A stretch of 64,000 bases of DNA from a bacterium (GTDB lineage: Bacteria; Vulcanimicrobiota; Vulcanimicrobiia; Vulcanimicrobiales; SCRA01), in the NCBI GenBank assembly GCA_004298675.1, contig SCRI01000083.1, positions 34,437-98,436 on the forward strand. Direction: 5' to 3'. Below are positions 36,630 through 46,830 of the stretch, piece after piece (position 1 is the stretch's first letter; each line of letters opens with the position of its first letter). The notes under the pieces are model-generated. The model was not told the origin of the DNA. It ran no database searches and was given only the letters and a program-made list of their open reading frames with translations. The translations under genes were made by a program, and so were the position numbers.

Positions 36630-36865
36630 CCGGAAGCGAGATTGCCGGAGCGGCCGTCGAGGCCAAGGCCCGCGTGCGGGCCGCGGCGGAGCGTGCGTTG
36701 CAAGCCATTGAAGCGGCCGCGCGAGGCGCCCAGGAGGCCGTGCGCGAGCTTGCAGCGCCTCCGGAGCCGTCGCCATCGTCTCCCGGGTTAGCCGAGTTCG
36801 AGATCGAGGGTCTGGACGAACCGCTCTTCGACGAAAGCGAGACGTTCGGTCAGGCCGAGGAATAG
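36626..36865 (+). CDS. Small acidic helical protein
   Basis: 79 residues starting at a GTG that overlaps the previous stop. The first half is an Ala-rich helix with regular charge (VEAKARVRAAAERALQAIEA), a possible coiled coil or amphipathic helix; the second half is Pro/Ser then acidic (FEIEGLDEPLFDESE). No family recognised. It ends 35 bp before gyrA. Confidence 0.6.
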   Translation: MTGSEIAGAAVEAKARVRAAAERALQAIEAAARGAQEAVRELAAPPEPSPSSPGLAEFEIEGLDEPLFDESETFGQAEE

Positions 36866-36900
36866 TCGTTGTCCATCCATGAAGGGCTAGCACCACACTA

Positions 36901-39420
36901 ATGGCACCACATAAGATCGTCCCGGTAGCCGTCGAGCAGGAGATGCAGACGTCGTACCTCTCGTACGCGATGTCCGTCATCGTCTCGCGCGCGCTGCCGG
37001 ACGTCCGCGATGGCCTCAAGCCCGTGCAGCGCCGCATTTTGTACGCGATGCACGACATGGGCTACGGCCCGGACAAGCAGCACCGTAAGAGCGCCGGTGT
37101 GGTCGGTGAAGTGCTGAAGACCCTGCACCCGCACGGCGATGCCTCGGTCTACGACGCCCTGGTGCGCATGGCGCAGGATTTCACGCTGCGTTACCCCCTG
37201 GTCGATGGGCACGGCAACTTCGGCTCCGTCGACGGCGACTCGGCCGCGGCGATGCGTTACACCGAGGTCCGCTTGGCGCGCATCGCCTCCGAGATGCTGG
37301 TGGACATCGACAAAGAGACCGTCGACTTCGTCCCCAACTACGACAATCAGGGCACCGAGCCGGCCGTCTTGCCCGCGCGTATGCCGCAGCTGCTGGTCAA
37401 CGGCTCGTCCGGCATCGCGGTGGGCATGGCCACCAACATTCCGCCGCACAACCTGCGTGAGATCTGCGCGGCGCTGAAGCTGCTGATCGGCAAGCCTGGC
37501 GCCGTAGACGACGAGGTCATCGATCTCGTCAAGGGGCCCGATTTCCCCACCCACGGGTCGGTCTTGGGCCACGAGGCGATCCGTAACGCCTACAAGACCG
37601 GGCGCGGCTCGGTGGTCGTGCGGGGCAAGGCCGAGATCGAAGAGGAGAAAGGGCGCTTCTCGATCGTCATCACCGAGATCCCGTTCCAGGTCACGAAGAC
37701 GCGTGTGGTCGAGTCGATCGCCGAGGCCGTCAACGAGAAGCGCATCCAGGGCGTCTCGCGGCTGGACGACGAGTCCAACCGCAAGGGCATGCGCATCGTG
37801 TTGGAGCTGTCGCGTACCGCCACGCCGCAAGTCGTGCTCAACCAACTCTACAAGCACACACCGCTGCAGAGCACGTTCGGCTTCAACATGCTGGCGTTGG
37901 TCCCGCATAAAGAAGGCAAGCTCGAGCCTGGGGTGGCGGGGGCCTCGACGCCGCTGGAGCCGCGCGTGCTCTCGCTGCGGGAGATGCTGCTCCACTACTT
38001 GGACCATCGCGTCGACGTCGTCTACCGGCGCACCGTCTTCGACTTGCGTAAGGCGCGCGAGCGTGCGCACGTGCTCGAGGGCTACCGCATCGCGCTCGAC
38101 AACATCGACGAAGTCATTGCGCTGATTCGCGGCAGCGAGACGACGGAGAGCGCGCGTGCGGGCTTGATCCAACGCTTCGCGCTCACGGAGATCCAGGCCA
38201 ACGCCATCCTCGACATGCGCCTGCAGCGTTTGGTGGGGCTGGAGCGCGCCAAGATCGAGGAGGAGTATCACGCCTTGCTCAAGCTCATCGGCGAGCTGGA
38301 GCTGATTCTCCAAGGCGGTAAGTCGTTCGAGAACACGGCGCTGATGGCGGTCATCAAGCGCGAAATCGAAGAGGTCGACAAAAAGTACGGCGACGATCGG
38401 CGCACCCTGGTCCTCCCCGCCGAGGAGGAGATGGTGATGGAGGACCTGATCCCCGACACGGAGGTCGTGGTCACCAGCACCTCGGGCGGCTACATCAAGC
38501 GCGTCTCCGTCGACACGTTCCGCGCGCAGAATCGCGGCGGGCGCGGCGTCGCCGGCATCAACATGAAGAAGGAAGACGTCGTCAAGCACCTCTTCGTGGC
38601 GACGACGCATCAGTACGTCCTCTTCTTCACGAATACCGGCCGCGTCTACCGCCTCAAGGCCTACGAGATTCCGGATTCGTCGCGCACGGCGCGCGGCACG
38701 AATCTGGTCAATCTTTTGACGCTAGGACCCGGCGAGGCCGTGACGGCCATCTTTCCCATCCGTGACTTCGAGGCCGACCAGTACATGGTGATGGTCACCA
38801 AGCGCGGCGTCATCAAGAAGTCGAAGGTGGGAGACTTCGCCAACGTGCGCCGCAACGGGTTGGCCGCCATCAATCTCGACCAGGGCGACGATCTGCTGGC
38901 CGTGGACGTCTCCGACGGCAAGAGCGACATCATCATCGCCACGCGTAAGGGCATGGCGGTGCACTTCAGCGAGACCGACGTCAGGCCGATGGGGCGCACG
39001 GCGCGCGGCGTGCGCGCCATCACGCTGGACGCGGCAGATACGGTGGCGGCGATGGACGTGGTGGAGGCGGATCGCCAAGAGGTGCTGCTGGTGACCTCGC
39101 AAGGCTACGGTAAGCGCACCCCTATCGACGAGTATCGCCATACCAGCCGCGGGGGCAAGGGCGTGAAGGCGTTCGCGCGTGCCGAGAAGCTGGGCGTGGT
39201 GGTCGATCAGATCCTGGTGAACGAGCACGATGAACTCATGCTCATCACCAACGCCGGCACCACCATCCGCATGCGCGTCGCCGACATCCGCAAGAGCGGG
39301 CGCGCCACGCAGGGTGTGATCTTGCAGCGCTCGGGCGAGGCTGAGGAGGTCATCGCGATCGCCAACATCGAGCGCCTGGCCAAGAGCGTTCGCGACATCA
39401 CCGGCGAGGACGGTGAGTAG
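36901..39420 (+). CDS. gyrA: DNA gyrase subunit A
   Basis: 839-residue type II topoisomerase subunit that cuts and rejoins DNA. The catalytic tyrosine is Y120 in [14 protein letters not shown]. The quinolone region reads [19 protein letters not shown], so the position of E. coli Ser83 is Ala81 here, with Asp at the Asp87 position (D85). The C-terminal beta-pinwheel is present with a GyrA-box-like QNRGGRG in place of QRRGGKG. gyrB is not adjacent. A strong hairpin follows the stop. Confidence 0.96.
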   Translation: MAPHKIVPVAVEQEMQTSYLSYAMSVIVSRALPDVRDGLKPVQRRILYAMHDMGYGPDKQHRKSAGVVGEVLKTLHPHGDASVYDALVRMAQDFTLRYPLVDGHGNFGSVDGDSAAAMRYTEVRLARIASEMLVDIDKETVDFVPNYDNQGTEPAVLPARMPQLLVNGSSGIAVGMATNIPPHNLREICAALKLLIGKPGAVDDEVIDLVKGPDFPTHGSVLGHEAIRNAYKTGRGSVVVRGKAEIEEEKGRFSIVITEIPFQVTKTRVVESIAEAVNEKRIQGVSRLDDESNRKGMRIVLELSRTATPQVVLNQLYKHTPLQSTFGFNMLALVPHKEGKLEPGVAGASTPLEPRVLSLREMLLHYLDHRVDVVYRRTVFDLRKARERAHVLEGYRIALDNIDEVIALIRGSETTESARAGLIQRFALTEIQANAILDMRLQRLVGLERAKIEEEYHALLKLIGELELILQGGKSFENTALMAVIKREIEEVDKKYGDDRRTLVLPAEEEMVMEDLIPDTEVVVTSTSGGYIKRVSVDTFRAQNRGGRGVAGINMKKEDVVKHLFVATTHQYVLFFTNTGRVYRLKAYEIPDSSRTARGTNLVNLLTLGPGEAVTAIFPIRDFEADQYMVMVTKRGVIKKSKVGDFANVRRNGLAAINLDQGDDLLAVDVSDGKSDIIIATRKGMAVHFSETDVRPMGRTARGVRAITLDAADTVAAMDVVEADRQEVLLVTSQGYGKRTPIDEYRHTSRGGKGVKAFARAEKLGVVVDQILVNEHDELMLITNAGTTIRMRVADIRKSGRATQGVILQRSGEAEEVIAIANIERLAKSVRDITGEDGE

Positions 39421-39437
39421 CGGTAACTCAAGCAGAA

Positions 39438-39457
39438 GGGCGCGATCTCTCGCGCCC
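39438..39457 (+). terminator. Terminator after gyrA
   Basis: GGGCGCGA-TCTC-TCGCGCCC, a perfect 8 bp GC-rich stem with a 4 nt loop, 18 bp after the gyrA stop and followed by a short T-containing tract (TACGCTTTAT). Confidence 0.75.
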
Positions 39458-39623
39458 TACGCTTTATCGAATCTGGCCCAAGGGAGTAACCCTCCGTGGC
39501 CACATTCTACCGCGCGCGCCGCGGGAATGGTAGTCCCGCACGGGTGTTCGCGTTGCGGCCCGGGGCCCAGGCTTGCTAGGCGGCAGGGAGGCCCAGTCTA
39601 GCCTACAGAACGCTCGCCCTAAG

Positions 39624-42125
39624 ATGAGAGCGGTGGTGATGGCCGGGGGTGAGGGCACCAGACTTCGTCCGCTCACCTCCACGCGACCTAAACCCTTGAC
39701 CCCCGTTGCAAACAAGCCGGTGATGCATCACATCGTCGACCTGTTGCGCAATCACGGCCTCACCCGCATCGTCGCGACCATCCACTACCTCGCGGACGAG
39801 ATCGAGAGCTATTTCGGCGACGGTACCGAGTACGGCGTGGAGATGGCTTACGTCGTGGAAGACACGCCGCTGGGTACCGCTGGAGCTGTCAAGTTAGGCG
39901 AGGAGCAACTGGGTGGAGAGCCCTTCGTCGTCATCAGCGGCGACGCGCTCACCGACCTCGATCTCGGGGCCGTCATCGAACAGCACCGGCGCTGGGGCTC
40001 GAAGGCCACGATCGTGCTCCAACGTGTGGAGAATCCGTTGGAGTTCGGCGTGGTGATCACCGACGAAACGTCGCGCATCACGCGCTTTCTCGAGAAGCCT
40101 ACGTGGAGCGAAGTCTTCTCCGACACGATCAACACCGGCATCTACGTGTTGGAGCCCGAGGTGCTGGGTTACATGGAACCCGGCCGCGTGTACGACTTCT
40201 CCAAGGACATCTTTCCACGCATGCTGGCCGAGGGCGTGCCGATGTACGGGTTCGTCACCACCGACTATTGGACCGACATCGGCAACTTACAGCAGTACCG
40301 CCAGGCCAACTACGATGCGCTGGCGGGGAAGGTGCGCCTGCAGATTCCCGGCGCGCAGATCCGCCCAGGCGTCTGGGTGGACGAGGGCAGCGAGATCGAT
40401 CCGACCGCACGCCTGCACGGGCCGTTGGCGATCGGGCGCAACTGCACCATCGCCGCGGAGGCCGTGATCGAAGAGTACACCGCCATCGGTGACGCGACGA
40501 TCGTCGAGGAGGGCGCCAACGTCCATCGCGCCATCGTCTGGGACGACGTCTACATTGGCAAGGGTGCCAGGCTCACCGCCTGCACGATGTGCGACCGCAA
40601 TATCGTCAAGGAACACGTTGCCGTTGGAGAGGGCGCGGTGATCGGGCGTGGCTGCACGGTCAACGCGGGCGCCACCATCTCGCCGCAGGTGAAGATCTGG
40701 CCCGACAAGGCCGTGGCGGCGGGGGCCACCGTCTCGATGTCGCTAGTCTGGGGCATCAAGTGGCCCGGCTCGCTCTTCGGTGGCGACGGCGTGCGCGGCC
40801 TCGCCAACATCGAGATCACTCCCGAGTTCGCCATCAAGCTCGGTCAGGCGTTTGGCACGTTCCTCAAGCCGGGGCAGAGCGTGATGACCAGCCGCGACAC
40901 CCACCACGCCTCGCGCCTGGTCAACCGCTGCATCATCTCGGGCCTGCTAGCCGTGGGTGTGAACGTTTCGGATCTGCGCTCCTACCCCATCCCGCTCTCG
41001 CGCTACGCGGTGCGCCAGTCGGGCGACGGCGGCGTGCACGTCCGCGTCTCGCCGTACGACCCCAACTCGTTCTTGATCGAGTTCTTCGCACCCAGCGGCA
41101 TCAACGTCGACAAGAACGTGGAGCGGAAGATCGAGAATCTCTTCTTCCGCGAGGACTTCCGCCGTACGTCGATGGACGATGTGGGGCTGCTCGATTTTCC
41201 GGGGCGCGCGCTCGAGCGCTACGCCAGCGGGTTCGCGAAGAGTCTGGCTTCGACGGCGCTGCCGACGGCGGGTTTCAAAGTCGTGGTTGACTTCGCCTAC
41301 GGCAGCTCCGCGGCGATTCTGCCGCGTCTGCTTGGCCAGCTCGGCATCGAGATGGTCTCGCTGAACGCGTACTTCGACGATTCGAAAGTGCGTACGTTTG
41401 CCGACGAGCGCCCGCGCTACGTTCAACAGCTCTCCACCATCGTGCGCACGCTGGAGGCCAATGCCGGCATCCTGGTGGATCCCGGCGGAGAGAAGCTGAT
41501 CGTCGTCGACGACACCGGCCGCGCCATCGGCGCGAACGAGCTGCTGGCGCTGACGGTGCTGCTGGTGGTGCGCGCCAAGTCGGGGGCGCACGTGGCGGTC
41601 CCCGTGACCGCACCTTCGGTTATCGAGCGCATCGCGCGCGAGCACGGCGCGACGGTGATCCGCACCAAGAGCGACCGGCGCACGATGATGGAACTGGCGC
41701 AAGCCGAAGGCGGCGAGCTCGACTTCGTGGGAGGGGCCCGCGAGGGTGTGATCTTCCCGGAGTTTCAGCCGGGTTTCGATGCGATCTTCGGTACCGCCAA
41801 GCTGATGGAGCTGCTAGCACGCGAGCGGCGCCCGATCTCTCAGCTGATGGAGGCCGTGCCGCCGTTCCACGTGTCGCGCGTGGTCGTCCCCTGCGCGTGG
41901 GAGCGCAAGGGCCGGGTCATGCGCACGCTGATCGCGGACAACCGCTCCGGTCAAGTGGAGCTGCTCGACGGCGTCCGGGTGACGGTCGACGGCGGCTGGG
42001 TTCTGATGCTACCGGATCCCTCCGACCCGCAATTCAACGTCTTCGCGGAGGCCGGGAGCGAGGACGAGGCGCGCGGCCTAGCCGACCGCTTCGCCGCCCG
42101 GATCAGCGAGCTCGCGGCGAGCTAG
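39624..42125 (+). CDS. Fused sugar-1-phosphate nucleotidyltransferase / phosphomutase-like protein
   Basis: 833 residues in three parts. Residues 1-240: nucleotidyltransferase with MAGGEGTRLRPLTSTRPKPL, GDALTDLDL and TDYWTDIGNL, as in mannose- or glucose-1-phosphate guanylyl/uridylyltransferases. About 250-370: left-handed hexapeptide repeats (IGDATIVEEGANVHRAIVWD). About 380-833: alpha-D-phosphohexomutase domain. The mutase active site is altered: the serine loop reads VRVS476PYDP rather than TASHNP, and the metal loop D619-P-G-G-E-K replaces DGDGDR. The fusion is known in cyanobacteria and Firmicutes as mannose-1-phosphate guanylyltransferase/phosphomannomutase. No ribosome site precedes the ATG, which may be leaderless. 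Confidence 0.85.
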   Translation: MRAVVMAGGEGTRLRPLTSTRPKPLTPVANKPVMHHIVDLLRNHGLTRIVATIHYLADEIESYFGDGTEYGVEMAYVVEDTPLGTAGAVKLGEEQLGGEPFVVISGDALTDLDLGAVIEQHRRWGSKATIVLQRVENPLEFGVVITDETSRITRFLEKPTWSEVFSDTINTGIYVLEPEVLGYMEPGRVYDFSKDIFPRMLAEGVPMYGFVTTDYWTDIGNLQQYRQANYDALAGKVRLQIPGAQIRPGVWVDEGSEIDPTARLHGPLAIGRNCTIAAEAVIEEYTAIGDATIVEEGANVHRAIVWDDVYIGKGARLTACTMCDRNIVKEHVAVGEGAVIGRGCTVNAGATISPQVKIWPDKAVAAGATVSMSLVWGIKWPGSLFGGDGVRGLANIEITPEFAIKLGQAFGTFLKPGQSVMTSRDTHHASRLVNRCIISGLLAVGVNVSDLRSYPIPLSRYAVRQSGDGGVHVRVSPYDPNSFLIEFFAPSGINVDKNVERKIENLFFREDFRRTSMDDVGLLDFPGRALERYASGFAKSLASTALPTAGFKVVVDFAYGSSAAILPRLLGQLGIEMVSLNAYFDDSKVRTFADERPRYVQQLSTIVRTLEANAGILVDPGGEKLIVVDDTGRAIGANELLALTVLLVVRAKSGAHVAVPVTAPSVIERIAREHGATVIRTKSDRRTMMELAQAEGGELDFVGGAREGVIFPEFQPGFDAIFGTAKLMELLARERRPISQLMEAVPPFHVSRVVVPCAWERKGRVMRTLIADNRSGQVELLDGVRVTVDGGWVLMLPDPSDPQFNVFAEAGSEDEARGLADRFAARISELAAS

Positions 42126-42227
42126 GGGTGCAACCGCGTCGCCCCGTACCAGGGTTCTGAGGCCCGGCGCCCTCGCGGCGTCCGCGCAACTATTGATGAT
42201 GCTTCCCGAGCAAGGATGGAACGAGAA

Positions 42228-42560
42228 ATGAGCGCACTACCCGACGTCGGTACCGTCAACTTCAAGCAGGAGGTGCTGGAGTCCCAGCAGCCGGTACTCG
42301 TCGATTTCTGGGCCCCTTGGTGCGGCCCGTGTAAGATGTTGTCCCCGATCGTCGAGAAGGTGTCCGGATACTACGCCGGGCGCGTCAAGATGCTCAAGCT
42401 GAACACGGACGAGAACCCTAGCCTCGCCGGCGAGTACCAGGTCAGCGGCATCCCTTGCCTGATCCTCTACAAGAACGGCCGGGTGGTCGATCGCATCGTC
42501 GGCTACGTGCCCGAGAACGCGATCACCTCGATGATCGACAAGCACCTCAGCGCAGCCTAA
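42228..42560 (+). CDS. trxA: Thioredoxin
   Basis: 110-residue thioredoxin with W31-C32-G-P-C35 and the cis-proline loop SGIPCLILYKNG. The cysteine before that loop's L (IPC) is unusual; most have IPT. The ATG at 42228 has AAGGA about 11 bases upstream; an ATG at 42216 would add four residues. It precedes selA by 18 bp and may be co-transcribed with the selenocysteine genes. Confidence 0.93.
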   Translation: MSALPDVGTVNFKQEVLESQQPVLVDFWAPWCGPCKMLSPIVEKVSGYYAGRVKMLKLNTDENPSLAGEYQVSGIPCLILYKNGRVVDRIVGYVPENAITSMIDKHLSAA

Positions 42561-42578
42561 GGGCAGGCTGCCGCTCAG

Positions 42579-43955
42579 ATGTCGTCGACTCTGCGCGGCC
42601 TGCCGGCCGTGCATCGTCTGCTCGGCGAACCCGCCGTCGCCGCCTTTGGAGCCCTCCTAGGCGGCGGCGCGCTCACTTGCGCCGCGCGCGAGGTGCTCGA
42701 TGCCGAACGGGCGCGCCTGCACGACGAAGGTGGGGAGCCAGCTCCATACGAGGAACTGGTAGGGCGCCTACTCGTGCGACTGGCCGACGCTGAGAGCGAG
42801 GGCTTGGTGGCCGTGGTGAACGCGGCGGGCGTGCTCGTGCACACCAACCTCGGACGCGCGCCCTTGGCCGCGGAGGCGCTTGCGGAGATCGCGCGCATCG
42901 GCGCCGGCTACTCCAATCTCGAATTCGATTTGCGCGAGGGAGTGCGCGGCTCTCGTTACGAGCGCGTCAACGCGTTGTTGCGCGAGGTCACCGGCGCCGA
43001 AGATGCCGTGGTCGTCAATAACAACGCCGCGGCCGTGCTCTTGGTGCTGGACACCTTTGCCAAAGGGCACGAGGTGGTGGTGGCGCGCTCGCAGTTGGTG
43101 GAGATCGGGGGCGGCTTTCGCATCCCCGACGTCCTGCGCAAGAGCGGCTGCACTCTGGTGGAAGTCGGCGCCACCAACAAGACCTATCGTTCGGATTACG
43201 AGCGCGCGCTGACGCCGCAGACGGCGTTGCTGCTGCGTTGCCACCCCTCCAATTACCGCATTGAAGGATTCACGCGCGAGGTCGAGGCCGCTGAACTGGC
43301 GTCGCTCGGTGCGCGCAGCGGCATTCCCGTGGTGGAGGATCTCGGCAGTGGAACGCTGATCGATCTCGCGCGCTACGGCTTGCCGGGCGAACCGACGGTG
43401 CGCCAGGTGGTTGAAGCAGGCGTGGATCTCGTGACGTTCAGCGGTGACAAGCTCTTGGGCGGTCCGCAAGCGGGCATTATCGTGGGGCGTCGCGCCTTGA
43501 TTGCGCGCATGCGCGCCAACCCGCTGTTGCGCGCGCTGCGCGTCGACAAGTTGACGCTGGCGGCACTAGCCGCGACGCTGCGCCTGCATGCACAGCCCGG
43601 CGGTCTCGAGCGCATCCCGCTCTACGCGCTGTTGGCGCGACCGGTGGAGCGCATCGAAGAGTTGCTCGAAGGCGTGCGTGAGCGCTTGGCCGGGCGCATC
43701 GGCGCGGACCTGCGCGTGGAGGAGTCGGTGGCGTTCGTGGGCGGAGGCGCGCTGCCTACGGCAACGATTCGTTCCCGCGCGCTGGCGGTACATCCGCATC
43801 GCGGCGGGGCCGAGGCCTTGGCGCGACGGTTGCGCGAGAGCCGCCCCGCCATCGTTGGACGGCTTGAAGGCAACGACGTGCTGCTCGACGGCCGCGCACT
43901 GCGCGACGAGGATTTCGAGATCGTGTACGGCGCGCTGGCGCGAATCCTGAGCTAA
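42579..43955 (+). CDS. selA: L-seryl-tRNA(Sec) selenium transferase
   Basis: 458-residue PLP enzyme that converts Ser-tRNA(Sec) to Sec-tRNA(Sec) using selenophosphate. The PLP lysine is K291 in FSGDKLLGGPQAGI, the N-terminus reads LRGLPAVHRLLGEP, and GVLVHTNLGRAPLAAEA and NNNAAAVLLVL are family motifs. Length matches E. coli SelA (463). Next to selB (19 bp). selD, which makes selenophosphate, is not in the window. Confidence 0.96.
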   Translation: MSSTLRGLPAVHRLLGEPAVAAFGALLGGGALTCAAREVLDAERARLHDEGGEPAPYEELVGRLLVRLADAESEGLVAVVNAAGVLVHTNLGRAPLAAEALAEIARIGAGYSNLEFDLREGVRGSRYERVNALLREVTGAEDAVVVNNNAAAVLLVLDTFAKGHEVVVARSQLVEIGGGFRIPDVLRKSGCTLVEVGATNKTYRSDYERALTPQTALLLRCHPSNYRIEGFTREVEAAELASLGARSGIPVVEDLGSGTLIDLARYGLPGEPTVRQVVEAGVDLVTFSGDKLLGGPQAGIIVGRRALIARMRANPLLRALRVDKLTLAALAATLRLHAQPGGLERIPLYALLARPVERIEELLEGVRERLAGRIGADLRVEESVAFVGGGALPTATIRSRALAVHPHRGGAEALARRLRESRPAIVGRLEGNDVLLDGRALRDEDFEIVYGALARILS

Positions 43956-43974
43956 GGGGGTCACGCGCGAGCGC

Positions 43975-45840
43975 ATGCACGTCATTGGAACCGCCGGGCA
44001 CGTCGATCACGGTAAGTCCTCGCTCGTGCTGGCCCTCACGGGGACCAACCCCGATCGCTGGCTCGAAGAGCAAGTGCGTGGGATGACGCTCGATCTCGGC
44101 TTCGCGCGGCTCGATCTCGGAGACGGCGTGGAGGCGGGGATCGTCGACGTGCCGGGGCACGAGCGTTTTCTGCACAACATGCTGGCGGGCGCGGCGGGGA
44201 TGGAGCTGCTGCTGCTCGTGGTGGCTGCGAACGAAGGGCCGCGCCCGCAGACGCGCGAGCATCTCGCGATCGTGAGTTACCTCAATGTCCGGCGCGCGCT
44301 GATCGTGCTGACCAAGGCGGACCTGGTGGACGACGAGGAGTTGGCCCTGGCCGAGGAGGCGGTGCGCGAGGCAGCGGCGGGTACGGTGGCGGAGCATGCG
44401 CGTGCCGTCGCCACCTCCACCGTCACCGGGCGCGGCTTGGACGAGCTGCGCGCGGCGATCCGCGAGGAGCTGTTGGCGCTTCCCCCACGCCCGCTCGACG
44501 CGCCCGCCTACCTGCCCATCGATCGTTCCTTCGCGTTGCAAGGCCACGGGACGATCGTCACGGGCACGCTCATGCAGGGGCGAATGCGCGTGGGAGAAGA
44601 GTTGATGCTGCAGCCCGGTGGGCGACGCGTGCGCGTGCGCGGTCTGCACGTCTTCCATCGCGCCCTGGAAGAGGTGGGCGCGGGCTCACGCCTGGCCGTC
44701 AACCTGCCCGGCATCGACTACCGCGAGATCCAGCGTGGCATGACGCTGGGTGCCCCCGAGCTACAGCCGCGCGAGGCGCTAAACGTGCGCTTCCGGCCTT
44801 CAGCCGGGGGGCTCCAACTGCTGCGCCGCCGCACCAAGGTACGCGCGTACCTCGGCTCCGCGGAGATTCTCGGCACATTGGTCTTCGAGCGCGCGCCCGA
44901 GCGCGTGCAGGAGGTGGAGGCGACGCTGCATCTGCGCGAGCCCGCGCTGGCCTTCCCGGGCTCTACCTTCGTCGTGCGCCGGGTCTCGCCCAAAGATTTG
45001 TTGGGTGGTGGGATCATCGCCGGCGCCGGCGCCGTACCGGCACTTGCCGACGAAGGCGAGGCCTCCCCTGAGAGCATCGCGCTCGCGGCTGCGCTTGCCG
45101 CGGCCGGGCGCACGCCGCTGGCACTGAACGAGTTGGCGGCGCGCGCCAACCTGCGCGCCGAGCGCGCGGCGCAGGAGCTCGCCACGCTGCTCGAAGACGG
45201 GCGCGCGCTCGAGCTGGCGAAGCCGGCGGCGTATCTCGACGGCGGCGCCGGCGCCGCGCTGCTGGCGGAAGCAGGAAAGGCGCTGACGGAGCGTCACGAG
45301 CGGTCGCCGTGGGCGTTGGGCCTGCAGACGCCTGCGCTGGCGCGCGCGATGGGTGTCGCCGAGCCGCTGGCGGCGCGGCTGCTGGCGGCGTTTGCGCACG
45401 CGGGGAGTCTGGCCCAGCGCGGCGGCTGGTGGTCCCTGCCGTCGTTCGCGCCGCAGTTGAGCAAGGAGCAGCAGCGTTTCTTCGCAGCGACGCTGGCCGT
45501 CGACGCGCGTGCGCCGCTGACGCCGGTCGCACTCGTGGCCGTGCGCGAGCGTGTTGCCGCTTCGAAGGTCGCAGGCCTCGGTGATGCGCTGGAGACGCTC
45601 TTCGTGGGCGGGGCTCTCGTGAAGGTTGCCGATGAAGTCTACCGCCGCTCGCAGGTCGAGCAGATTCGTGCTCGCCTGGAGGAGGCGCTGCGCGCCAAAG
45701 GCGAGCTGACGATGGCCGAGTTCCGCGACGCCGTGGGAACTTCGCGCAAGTACTGCGTGCCGTTGCTGGAATGGTTCGACGCTACTGGCGTGACGGTGCG
45801 CGCGGGCGACGTGCGTCGCTTACGGCAGACCGCTCGCTGA
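43975..45840 (+). CDS. selB: Selenocysteine-specific elongation factor
   Basis: 621-residue GTPase that brings Sec-tRNA(Sec) to UGA codons. The P-loop is G8-HVDHGK-S, with [13 protein letters not shown] (G3) and LTKADLV (G4). Domains II-III follow, then winged-helix repeats in the C-terminal third that bind the SECIS hairpin ([20 protein letters not shown] at the end is the last one). The 3' end overlaps the convergent ABC ATPase gene by 21 bp. Confidence 0.96.
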   Translation: MHVIGTAGHVDHGKSSLVLALTGTNPDRWLEEQVRGMTLDLGFARLDLGDGVEAGIVDVPGHERFLHNMLAGAAGMELLLLVVAANEGPRPQTREHLAIVSYLNVRRALIVLTKADLVDDEELALAEEAVREAAAGTVAEHARAVATSTVTGRGLDELRAAIREELLALPPRPLDAPAYLPIDRSFALQGHGTIVTGTLMQGRMRVGEELMLQPGGRRVRVRGLHVFHRALEEVGAGSRLAVNLPGIDYREIQRGMTLGAPELQPREALNVRFRPSAGGLQLLRRRTKVRAYLGSAEILGTLVFERAPERVQEVEATLHLREPALAFPGSTFVVRRVSPKDLLGGGIIAGAGAVPALADEGEASPESIALAAALAAAGRTPLALNELAARANLRAERAAQELATLLEDGRALELAKPAAYLDGGAGAALLAEAGKALTERHERSPWALGLQTPALARAMGVAEPLAARLLAAFAHAGSLAQRGGWWSLPSFAPQLSKEQQRFFAATLAVDARAPLTPVALVAVRERVAASKVAGLGDALETLFVGGALVKVADEVYRRSQVEQIRARLEEALRAKGELTMAEFRDAVGTSRKYCVPLLEWFDATGVTVRAGDVRRLRQTAR

Positions 45841-46830
45841 GAGCTCGCGTACGTCTTCGTCGCGCACCGCCGCGAAGATCATCTCGCCCGGCGCGTACTG
45901 ATCGCTCATCCAAAGATCGAGCGCGACGTCGGCGACGATCTCGACGTCGCCTTGCAGACGCAGGCGCACGATACCGCCGCTACGGGCTGCGTCGGCGACG
46001 CACAGGTGCCAGGTGTAGCGCTCGTGGAGCGGTTGGCGTGAGAGGCTCACGCGCCAGGGATCGAAGGCGATGCGCCGCCGCGGTGCCTCCGGAGGGCCAG
46101 GGAGCTCCACCAGATCGACGCCGGCAAACTCGGCCACGAAGCGCGTGGCCGGATGTGCCGCCAAGTCGTCGGCGCTTCCGTATTGCACGATGCGTCCGCT
46201 GTCCATCACCGCAATGCGGTGGCCCAGAAAGCGCGCATCGTCGAAGTCGTGGCTGACCACGATCGCGGGGATCGTGAGCGAGCCGAGGATACGAGCGAGC
46301 TCGCCGCGCACGGAGGCGCGGCTTTGCACGTCGAGCGCGGAGAGCGGCTCGTCTAGGAGCAGCAACCGCGGCTGCGTGACCAGTGCGCGCGCCAGCGCCA
46401 CGCGTTGGCGCTCGCCGCCGGAGAGCGTGCGCGTGGTGGAACGGCGCAGATGGGCGATGCCCAAGCGCTCGAGCATCGCGTCTACCCGCTGCGCGCGTTG
46501 CGCGGGCGGGAGCGCGAAGAGTCCGTAACCGACGTTGGCCGCGACGTCCAAGTGCGGGAAGAGCGCGTAGCTCTGGAAGAGATAACCGATGTCGCGGCGC
46601 TCCGGTGGCACGAAGCTGCCGGTGGCGTGATCGTAGAGCGTCTGCCCGTCCAGAGCGATCGCGCCGCCGTCCAATGCCACCAGGCCCGCCAGTGCGTTTA
46701 GTGTCGTCGTCTTGCCACAGCCGGACCGCCCGGCAAGCACGAGCACTTCGCGCCCCATCTCGAGCGTGACGTCCAGCTCGAAGTCCGGGAGGTGGCGGCG
46801 GACGTGCAGGGAGAGCAGGCTATCGCTCAA
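45820..46830 (-). CDS. ABC transporter ATP-binding protein (ModC/CysA-like)
   Basis: 336-residue ATPase. Walker A is GRSGCGKTTTLNALAG, the Q-loop is YLFQSYALFPHL, the signature is LSGGERQRVALARAL, and Walker B is LLLLDEPLSALD. A C-terminal TOBE-like domain follows (about 240-336). It resembles molybdate, sulfate or Fe3+ importers. The TTG start overlaps the RNase D stop (TTGA). No permease or binding protein gene is nearby, so its partners must be elsewhere. Confidence 0.85.
   Translation of the reverse strand: MSDSLLSLHVRRHLPDFELDVTLEMGREVLVLAGRSGCGKTTTLNALAGLVALDGGAIALDGQTLYDHATGSFVPPERRDIGYLFQSYALFPHLDVAANVGYGLFALPPAQRAQRVDAMLERLGIAHLRRSTTRTLSGGERQRVALARALVTQPRLLLLDEPLSALDVQSRASVRGELARILGSLTIPAIVVSHDFDDARFLGHRIAVMDSGRIVQYGSADDLAAHPATRFVAEFAGVDLVELPGPPEAPRRRIAFDPWRVSLSRQPLHERYTWHLCVADAARSGGIVRLRLQGDVEIVADVALDLWMSDQYAPGEMIFAAVRDEDVRELSASGLP

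Noticed and set aside
36898-38610. 570-codon open frame antisense to gyrA
   Set aside because: It is a mirror of high-GC third codon positions in gyrA; the protein is His/Arg/Val-rich low-complexity and has no domain.
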